From Salinarimonas soli (GTDB taxonomy: Bacteria; Pseudomonadota; Alphaproteobacteria; Rhizobiales; Beijerinckiaceae), in NCBI RefSeq assembly GCF_008386575.1, contig NZ_VUOA01000009.1:53700-117699 (forward strand): a stretch of 64,000 nucleotides of DNA, in the 5' to 3' direction. Under the pieces are notes generated by a model. The model was not told the origin of the DNA and searched no databases. It saw only the letters and a program-made list of their open reading frames with translations. The translations under genes and the position numbers were made by a program. Position 1 is the stretch's first letter, and each line of letters starts with the position of its first letter. This document shows, one piece after another, positions 57,857 through 64,000 of the stretch.

Positions 57857-59356
57857 ATGTTCCCCAAGCCGCAAGCGAAACTAACCCCGAACACGTTGGC
57901 CTTCGAATCGCTGCCACTCGTGAAGCCGACAGGGTTTCGCGAGTACGACGCACGCTGGATGTTCCCGGATGGCATTAACCTCATGGGCGTGCAGGCGCTT
58001 GGGCTCGGGATCGGCACTCTCGTTCACGAGATGGGTGTGCGGCCCGAGATCGTGACCGGCCACGACTTTCGTGGCTACTCGTCCTCGATCAAGATGGCGC
58101 TCGTCGCGGGTATGATGGCGGCGGGGCTTAAGGTGCGGGACATCGGGCTTGCCCTCTCGCCCATGGCCTATTTCGGCCAGTTCGCCCTCGATTGCCCCTG
58201 CGTCGCGATGGTCACGGCCTCGCACAACGACAACGGCTGGACGGGCGTGAAGATGGGCGCCAACCGGCCCATGACCTTCGGGCCCGAGGAGATGGGGCAG
58301 CTGCGCGACATCGTGCTGGGCGGCAACTTCAAGCTTCGCGGCGGCGGCTCCTACGAGTTCGTGCCCGACTTCCCGGCCCGCTACCTCGCCGACCTCGCCG
58401 ACCGGCCAAAGATCCGCCGCAAGCTCAAGGTGGTCGCGGCCTGCGGCAACGGCACGGCAGGCGCCTTCGCGCCGGCGCTTCTCGAGGCAATCGGCTGCGA
58501 GGTCGTATCCCTTGATTGCGAGCTCGACCACACCTTCCCTCGTTACAACCCAAACCCCGAGGACATGGCGATGCTTCACGCCATCGCGGAGGCCGTGCGC
58601 GAGAGCGGCGCCGATGTCGGCCTCGGTTTCGACGGCGACGGCGACCGTTGCGGGGTGATCGATAATGAGGGCCAAGAGATTTTCGCCGACAAGATCGGCG
58701 TCATGCTGGCCCGTGACTTGAGCCGCCTGCACCCGAACGCCCGGTTTGTGGTGGACGTGAAGTCTACCGGCCTGTTCGCCTCCGATCCCGAGCTGCAGGC
58801 GCAGGGCGCCGTGACGGATTACTGGAAGACGGGGCACTCCTACATCAAACGCCGCGTCAACGAGCTTGGCGCACTGGCGGGGTTCGAGAAGTCTGGCCAC
58901 TTCTTCTTCAATGCGCCAATCGGGCGCGGCTACGATGACGGCCTGCTCACCGCGATCGCCGTCGTCGAGATGCTCGATCGGAACCCTGACAGTACTATGG
59001 CCGACCTCTACCGGGCCCTGCCGAAGACCTGGGGCACGCCCACGATGTCGCCCAAATGCGCCGACGAGGTGAAGTACGGGGTCGTCGATCGGGTGATTGG
59101 CCGTATTCATGGCATGCAGGCGGCGGGCGAGCTGTTGGCCGGACAGCGGATCGCGGACCTCGTGACGGTTAACGGGGTGCGGGTGACCGCCGAAGACGGC
59201 ACCTGGGGTCTGGTACGGGCCTCCTCCAACAAGCCCGAACTCGTGGTCGTGGTGGAGAGTCCGGTCTCCGAGGAGAGGATGCGGGCCATGTTCAAGGCTG
59301 TCGACGGCATCCTGCGCGAGAATACGGAAGTCGGCGCATACAACCAGACGATCTAG
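57857..59356 (+). CDS. Phosphomannomutase/phosphoglucomutase
   Basis: A 499-residue enzyme of the alpha-phosphohexomutase family: active-site Ser122 in VTASHNDNGWTG, the metal loop GFDGDGDRCG, and the C-terminal VRASSNKPELVVVVE phosphate loop. It interconverts mannose or glucose 1- and 6-phosphates for sugar-nucleotide supply and is distinct from the pgm at 50768-52393. The opening GFREYDARWMFPDGINLMGV marks the alphaproteobacterial ManB/AlgC-type group. A strong hairpin follows the stop at 59364-59385. Confidence 0.9.
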   Translation: MFPKPQAKLTPNTLAFESLPLVKPTGFREYDARWMFPDGINLMGVQALGLGIGTLVHEMGVRPEIVTGHDFRGYSSSIKMALVAGMMAAGLKVRDIGLALSPMAYFGQFALDCPCVAMVTASHNDNGWTGVKMGANRPMTFGPEEMGQLRDIVLGGNFKLRGGGSYEFVPDFPARYLADLADRPKIRRKLKVVAACGNGTAGAFAPALLEAIGCEVVSLDCELDHTFPRYNPNPEDMAMLHAIAEAVRESGADVGLGFDGDGDRCGVIDNEGQEIFADKIGVMLARDLSRLHPNARFVVDVKSTGLFASDPELQAQGAVTDYWKTGHSYIKRRVNELGALAGFEKSGHFFFNAPIGRGYDDGLLTAIAVVEMLDRNPDSTMADLYRALPKTWGTPTMSPKCADEVKYGVVDRVIGRIHGMQAAGELLAGQRIADLVTVNGVRVTAEDGTWGLVRASSNKPELVVVVESPVSEERMRAMFKAVDGILRENTEVGAYNQTI

Positions 59357-59363
59357 AAGCAGA

Positions 59364-59385
59364 AGGGGCCGGTCGCCCGGCCCCT
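59364..59385. terminator. Bidirectional hairpin terminator
   Basis: AGGGGCCGG (59364-59372) pairs perfectly with CCGGCCCCT (59377-59385) around TCGC. It lies between the ends of the convergent phosphohexomutase and efp genes, 8 nt after the first stop. Confidence 0.7.
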
Positions 59386-59419
59386 GTCACCCCTTCTTTC
59401 CTGGCGCGAGCGAGGCAGC

Positions 59420-59989
59420 TCAGTCCTTCGCCCGCTCGACGTAGGACCCGTCTTCCGTCATCACCACGATGCGGGTGCCCGTCGCGATGTGGGGCGGCAC
59501 CATGGTGCGCACCCCGTTCGACAGGATCGCAGGCTTGTACGACGACGAGGCGGTCTGCCCTTTCATCGTCGGCTCAGTCTCGACGATCTCGAGCGTCACG
59601 CGCTGCGGCAGCTCGATCGCAATAGCGTTGCCGTTGTGCATGGAGAGCATGACCACCATCCCCTCCTGCAGGTAAGCCGCCTGGTCGCCTATGACGTCCT
59701 CCGGCACCACGACCTGGTCGTAGTTCTCCGGGTTCATGAAGTGGTGCCCCTCGCCGTCCTTATAGAGGAACGTGTGCTGGCGCTCCTCCACGACGGCGCG
59801 TTCGACCTGCTCCGTGGTGCGGTAGCGCTCGGCGATCTTGACGCCGTCCGAGATGCGGCGCAGATCTAGCTGGGTCACGGGCGTGCCCTTGCCGGGATGG
59901 ATGTTCTGCGCCGCGATCACGACATAGAGCTTGTCGCTGATGTCGATGACGTTGCCTTTGCGCAGAGAGCTGGCCAATACCTTCGCCAT
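59420..59989 (-). CDS. efp: Elongation factor P
   Basis: A 189-residue translation factor that helps ribosomes through polyproline stretches. It starts [20 protein letters not shown]. The modified residue is Lys34 in HPGKGTP, which fits beta-lysylation by EpmA and EpmB encoded divergently next door. The three-domain length and the C-terminal [19 protein letters not shown] are normal. The 117 bp between efp and epmA must contain both promoters. Confidence 0.96.
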   Translation of the reverse strand: MAKVLASSLRKGNVIDISDKLYVVIAAQNIHPGKGTPVTQLDLRRISDGVKIAERYRTTEQVERAVVEERQHTFLYKDGEGHHFMNPENYDQVVVPEDVIGDQAAYLQEGMVVMLSMHNGNAIAIELPQRVTLEIVETEPTMKGQTASSSYKPAILSNGVRTMVPPHIATGTRIVVMTEDGSYVERAKD

Positions 59990-60106
59990 GGTGTTCCACT
60001 TCGGTCAGGCGCCTCCCAGCGGGCGGCGCAGAAATCTGGTGCGGTGGCCTTAACCTGAGACGGCGCCCCGGTCCAGCCGTCGACCCGCGAAAAGCCTTGG
60101 AGCCGC

Positions 60107-61159
60107 ATGCCCTACGCCTCGCCCTGGTGGCGTCCCGATATCCACGCCGATCGGCGCCCGCGCCTGATGGCACGCAACCGGATCACCGCCGCCCTGCGCG
60201 GGTTCTTCGCCGAGCGGGACTTCGTGGAGGTGGAAACCGCCGGCCTCCAGGTCTCGCCGGGCAACGAGACCCATCTGCACGCGTTCGCGACACAAGCGCT
60301 GTCAATCGACGGTACGGCAGCGGATCTCTACCTCCATACCTCCCCCGAATTCGCGTGCAAGAAGCTGCTCGCCGCGGGAGAGCCGCGCATCGCGACCTTC
60401 GCGCGGGTCTGGCGCAACCGAGAGCGCGGCCCCCTGCATCACCCCGAGTTTACGATGCTCGAATGGTACCGCGCAGGCGAGCCCTACGAGGCGCTGATGC
60501 GCGATTGCCGCGACATTCTCGCGCTCGCGGCCGAGGCGGCGGGAACGCGGGCGCTCACCTTCCGTGGTGCATCGTGCGACCCGTCGATGGAGCCGGAGCG
60601 GGTCAGCGTCGCGGACGCCTTCTCGCAGATTGCCGGCATCGACCTGCTCGCCACGCTCGATCCGGCGGGCGCGCCGGATCGGGACGCGCTTGCGGGTCGC
60701 GCGCGCCACGCCGGCATTCGCGTGGCGGACGACGATACATGGTCCGACGTGTTCAGCCGCGTGATCGTGGAGCGCATCGAGCCCCGGCTTGGACACGGGC
60801 GCGCCACGATCCTCGACGAGTACCCGACGTCCCAAGCGGCGCTCGCGCGTCCCGCCCCCCACGATCCCCGCGTGGCGGAGCGCTTCGAGCTTTACGTCTG
60901 CGGCGTCGAGCTCGCCAATGCCTTCGGCGAGCTCACCGAGGCGGGCGAGCAGCGCCGGCGCTTCCAGGCGGAGATGGATGAGAAGATGCGGATCTACGGC
61001 GAGCGCTACCCCCTCGACGAGACCTTTCTCGCCGCGCTGAAGATCATGCCAGAGGCGAGCGGCATCGCGCTCGGCCTCGACCGCCTGGTGATGCTCGCAA
61101 CCGGTGCAAGCCGTATCGAGGACGTGCTCTGGGCTCCGGTGCCGGAGGTGGGCTCTTGA
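60107..61159 (+). CDS. epmA: EF-P lysine aminoacylase EpmA (GenX/PoxA)
   Basis: A 350-residue class II lysyl-tRNA-synthetase-like enzyme without the anticodon-binding domain. Motif 2 and surroundings read LHTSPEFACKKLLAAGEPRI with VWRNRERGPLHHPEFTMLEW, and motif 3 is SGIALGLDRLVMLATG. It attaches (R)-beta-lysine to Lys34 of EF-P. The stop overlaps the TTG start of epmB (TTGA), and efp is divergent next to it. Confidence 0.94.
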   Translation: MPYASPWWRPDIHADRRPRLMARNRITAALRGFFAERDFVEVETAGLQVSPGNETHLHAFATQALSIDGTAADLYLHTSPEFACKKLLAAGEPRIATFARVWRNRERGPLHHPEFTMLEWYRAGEPYEALMRDCRDILALAAEAAGTRALTFRGASCDPSMEPERVSVADAFSQIAGIDLLATLDPAGAPDRDALAGRARHAGIRVADDDTWSDVFSRVIVERIEPRLGHGRATILDEYPTSQAALARPAPHDPRVAERFELYVCGVELANAFGELTEAGEQRRRFQAEMDEKMRIYGERYPLDETFLAALKIMPEASGIALGLDRLVMLATGASRIEDVLWAPVPEVGS

Positions 61160-62196
61160 CCGGCCAATCGCTGAAGGATGCGGCCGATCTGGTGGCGGCC
61201 GGCCTTGCGGCGCCCGAGCGCCTGACGGCCCTGGAGCGTGTGGCGGCGCGCTACGCCGTCTCGATCACTCCCGACATGGCCGAGCTGATCGACACGGGCG
61301 ATCCAGCCGACCCGATTGCGCGTCAGTTCGTCCCGGACGAGACGGAACTCGAGACCACCCCGGAGGAGCTTATCGATCCGATCGGGGACGAGGCGCACAG
61401 CCCCCTCCCCGGCATCGTTCATCGCTATCCCGACCGCGTCCTTCTCAAGCCGACCCTGCTCTGTCCCGTCTATTGCCGCTTCTGCTTTCGCCGCGAGGCG
61501 GTCGGCCCGGGCAAGGATGCCATGCTCACCGAGGAAGCGCTCGACCGGGCCTTGGCCTATATCGCGGAGCATGCCGAGGTCTGGGAGGTAATCCTCACGG
61601 GAGGCGATCCGCTGATCCTCTCCCCTCGGCGCCTCGCGCGGATGATGACGGCGCTCGGCGTCATCTCTCATCTCAAGGTGATCCGCCTCCATACCCGCGT
61701 GCCCGTGGTGGAGCCCCACCGCGTCACCGACGAGCTCGCGGCTGTGTTGAGGACCGTGGGCAAGGCGACCTACGTGGCGCTCCACGCCAACCACCCGCGC
61801 GAGCTGACCCCGGCGGCAGCAGCGGCGTGCGCACGCCTGATCGACGCGGGTATCCCGATGCTGAGCCAGACGGTGCTGCTGCGCGGCGTCAACGACGACC
61901 CGGATACGCTGGCAGCCCTCATGCGGGCCTTTGTCGAGCACCGGATCAAGCCGTATTACCTTCACCACGGGGACCTCGCGCCCGGAACCGGGCGCTTCCG
62001 TACGAGCATCGGAGAGGGACAGGCGCTCATGCGCACGCTTCGCGGGCGTGTGTCGGGGCTCTGCCAGCCGACCTACGTCCTCGACATCCCGGGCGGGCAC
62101 GGGAAGGTGCCGGTGGGGCCGGCTTATCTGGGGTCCGACATCGTCGATGACTGGCGCGGCGGACGGCACGCTTACCCGCCCGGAGATGGCGCGTGA
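61156..62196 (+). CDS. epmB: EF-P (R)-beta-lysine 2,3-aminomutase EpmB
   Basis: A 346-residue radical SAM and PLP enzyme that converts lysine to beta-lysine for EF-P modification. Cluster motif CPVYCRFC (Cys103, Cys107, Cys110), then ILTGGDPLILS and YLHHGDLAPGTGRFR typical of the lysine aminomutase family. The C-terminus has LDIPGGHGKVPVGP, where this family carries the PLP-related segment. It starts with TTG overlapping the epmA stop. Completes the efp-epmA-epmB cluster. Confidence 0.93.
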   Translation: MTGQSLKDAADLVAAGLAAPERLTALERVAARYAVSITPDMAELIDTGDPADPIARQFVPDETELETTPEELIDPIGDEAHSPLPGIVHRYPDRVLLKPTLLCPVYCRFCFRREAVGPGKDAMLTEEALDRALAYIAEHAEVWEVILTGGDPLILSPRRLARMMTALGVISHLKVIRLHTRVPVVEPHRVTDELAAVLRTVGKATYVALHANHPRELTPAAAAACARLIDAGIPMLSQTVLLRGVNDDPDTLAALMRAFVEHRIKPYYLHHGDLAPGTGRFRTSIGEGQALMRTLRGRVSGLCQPTYVLDIPGGHGKVPVGPAYLGSDIVDDWRGGRHAYPPGDGA

Positions 62197-62447
62197 CCCA
62201 GGCCCGGTCGGCGAGGTGCATCGGCTGGGATCGCGCGGGGTGGGTCTCGGCGATACCGTCCAAAGAGCGTGGGTGAGGCAGCTCAACCCAGTCCGGATTG
62301 GTGCCTCAACGAGCATCTGTTAATCGTGACCGGGCCACAGGCGCCTACGGCAAGACCTTTTTAACGCTCCCGACGCTTCCATCGCAGCGAAACAGTCGGG
62401 GTCGACATACGGGCCATCGACGAACACCGGTCACCAGGATCCTGCCG

Positions 62448-64000
62448 ATGTGCATCCTCTGCAACATCATTGGTTTCGGCGCATACGCAGCCGACGCCAC
62501 CACCGGAAGCGAAACTGACTTCGCGATACCGAGCCCTGCCATCTGGGCCGGCACTGGAGCGACCGGCACCCCTTACATCGATGGTCTCCTGTCAGGGCAT
62601 CGCTGGAGCGGGCCGATCACGTACAGCTTTCCGACCGTTGCGAGCACGTACCAGACCGGCATCACCGAGGCGACCAACGGCTTTGCCGCGGTCTCCTTCG
62701 CGCAAATTCAGGCCGCGCGTTACATACTCGAGGGTCAAAGCTCTGTCGCTGGTGGCCCCAAGATGACCATGACGGCGTTCGAGCAATTCACGAACGCCAG
62801 CGTGACGGACGCCGGCTTCGGCGCGAGCGATATCCGCATCGCCGCATCGGCCAGCGCAAACCCGACGGCCTACGCGTACTACCCGTCGAACGATCCCCGG
62901 GGTGGGGACGTCTGGTTCGGGACGAGCTACAACTATACTAACCCGCGGGTGGGCTCGTATGAGTACGCCACGATGATCCACGAGCTCGGGCACTCGCTCG
63001 GCCTGAAGCACGGGCACGAGCTGGGTGGCGTGAGCAACGTCGCCGTTCCTTATGACCGAGACTCGATGGAGTTCACGGTCATGACCTATCGCTCGTTTAT
63101 CGGGCAGGCGCCGAAGGGTTACACGAACGAGACCTTCGGCTTCGCGCAGACCTTCATGATGCTCGACATCGCGGCCCTGCAGCAGATGTACGGCGCAAAT
63201 TTCACGACGCAGAGCGGCAACACGGTCTACAAATGGAGCCCGACGACAGGCGAGGCCTTCATCAACAGCGTCGGCCAGGGGACGCCAGGCGGGAACCGCA
63301 TTTTCCAGACGATCTGGGACGGCGGCGGGGTCGATACGTACGACTTGTCGAACTACACGACCGATCTCAAGATCGACCTCACGCCCGGCGGCTGGTCCAC
63401 CTTCTCGACCGCACAGCTCGCGAACCTTGGCTACGGCAACATCGCGCGTGGGAGCGTCTTCAATGCGCTCCAGTTCAACGGCGATGCCAGATCCCTCATC
63501 GAGAACGCGATCGGGGGTAGCGGGAACGACGTCATCTATGGCAACGCGGCCAATAATGTGCTCGTCGGCGGGGCTGGCAACGACAAGCTCTACGGCGGAG
63601 CGGGGGCTGACACCCTTTATGGTGGAAGCGGCAACAACATCCTGAACGGCGGCGAGGGATGCGACCTGTTCGTCCTCGCGGGCGCAAGCAACGCCTTTTC
63701 ACAGATTGAGGACTTCCGCTCCGGCGAGGACCTTATCGCGCTGGACCGCGCGGGCTTCGGCCTGTCGCTCACCGGGTCACTGCAGACGGCGAATGTTGGA
63801 CTGCAATTCGGGGCGTTTGCAAGCGGGGCCGGTCCGACGCTTCTGTTCAACAATGCAACTAGGCAGTTGCTCTGGGATAGCGACGGGGCCGGCGCGGCCC
63901 AAGCTCGGTTGATCGCGTCTCTACCGAACCTCGTGCCAGGAGCGATGTCGGTCTCGACTTCGGCCCATGTGACCGCGTTGTCAGCCCCCGTTGTCGCGGT
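62448..64000 (+). CDS. Serralysin-type M10 metalloprotease, cut at window end
   Basis: At least 517 residues; the end lies outside the window. Zinc site HELGHSLGLKH (His178, Glu179, His182, His188) followed by the Met-turn segment TVMTYRSF, as in secreted M10 peptidases. A serralysin C-terminal region follows (QQMYGANF, then WDGGGVDTYDLSNYTTDLKI), with RTX calcium repeats GGSGNDVIYG, GGAGNDKLYG and GGAGADTLYG. No classical signal peptide is needed, as RTX proteases leave by type I secretion; no secretion genes are in view. It would act outside the cell. Confidence 0.9.
   Translation, partial: MCILCNIIGFGAYAADATTGSETDFAIPSPAIWAGTGATGTPYIDGLLSGHRWSGPITYSFPTVASTYQTGITEATNGFAAVSFAQIQAARYILEGQSSVAGGPKMTMTAFEQFTNASVTDAGFGASDIRIAASASANPTAYAYYPSNDPRGGDVWFGTSYNYTNPRVGSYEYATMIHELGHSLGLKHGHELGGVSNVAVPYDRDSMEFTVMTYRSFIGQAPKGYTNETFGFAQTFMMLDIAALQQMYGANFTTQSGNTVYKWSPTTGEAFINSVGQGTPGGNRIFQTIWDGGGVDTYDLSNYTTDLKIDLTPGGWSTFSTAQLANLGYGNIARGSVFNALQFNGDARSLIENAIGGSGNDVIYGNAANNVLVGGAGNDKLYGGAGADTLYGGSGNNILNGGEGCDLFVLAGASNAFSQIEDFRSGEDLIALDRAGFGLSLTGSLQTANVGLQFGAFASGAGPTLLFNNATRQLLWDSDGAGAAQARLIASLPNLVPGAMSVSTSAHVTALSAPVVA

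Noticed and set aside
57881-59110. Minus-strand frame of 409 codons
   Set aside because: Shadow of the phosphohexomutase gene.

Overview
The window is high-GC DNA from an alphaproteobacterium, most likely Hyphomicrobiales (Rhizobiales) and probably Methylobacteriaceae (Methylobacterium/Microvirga-like). That placement is inferred from the kinds of small proteins present and from the core genes (efp-epmA-epmB, a two-domain cold-shock protein, ynjBCD). All family names were assigned by reading motifs, without database searches. Where a ribosome binding site or an overlap decided it, gene starts were moved from the longest ORF.

Region 1 (84-37404) is an integrated element in the 3' end of a tRNA-Ser(UGA) gene (8-97). 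The last 14 bases of the tRNA gene recur exactly at 37391-37404, about 150 bp behind the start of a P4-type tyrosine integrase (36023-37243). Related CCCTAAC arm-like repeats lie just inside both ends. The left half (about 0.1-18.1 kb) is mixed cargo. It holds a lipoprotein, a DUF4336 protein, a candidate toxin-antitoxin pair (2249-3051), a large membrane protein with a degenerate HAD domain, and a serine-recombinase fragment. It also holds DUF6173, DUF2513 and DUF3800 genes, two orphan receiver proteins, a chemoreceptor operon, a Crp/Fnr regulator and a TadG-like protein. The right half (about 18.2-37.3 kb) is phage- or satellite-like, mostly on the minus strand. From the integrase side it has small DNA-binding proteins, a Prim-Pol/DUF3987 replication protein, a ribbon-helix-helix protein and three proteins resembling podovirus internal-virion (ejection) proteins. 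These are followed by a DUF5681 protein, an XRE repressor with repeated operators, and a degenerate S24-like protein. No portal, capsid, large terminase or tail gene is visible.

Region 2 (37405-45392) returns to chromosome-like genes: small exported proteins, an SDR oxidoreductase and a VanZ-like protein. It ends with a minus-strand operon in which a radical SAM/SPASM enzyme precedes the YnjB-YnjC-YnjD ABC transporter.

Region 3 (45633-62196) is housekeeping: a YhaO/YhaN nuclease-ATPase pair, phosphoglucomutase, a methyltransferase, DUF192, a double cold-shock protein, a DUF1624 membrane protein, a family 2 glycosyltransferase, a Nudix hydrolase, a second phosphohexomutase, and efp beside epmA-epmB. 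EpmB and EpmA together make and attach the lysine modification of EF-P. Region 4 (62448 to the edge) is a serralysin-type M10 metalloprotease with RTX repeats, cut by the window end.

The part most worth attention is the phage-like half of the island. It runs as a nearly continuous set of overlapping genes from replication protein to ejection proteins with no head genes. That fits either a tidy remnant or a satellite that brings its own ejection proteins to a helper phage.
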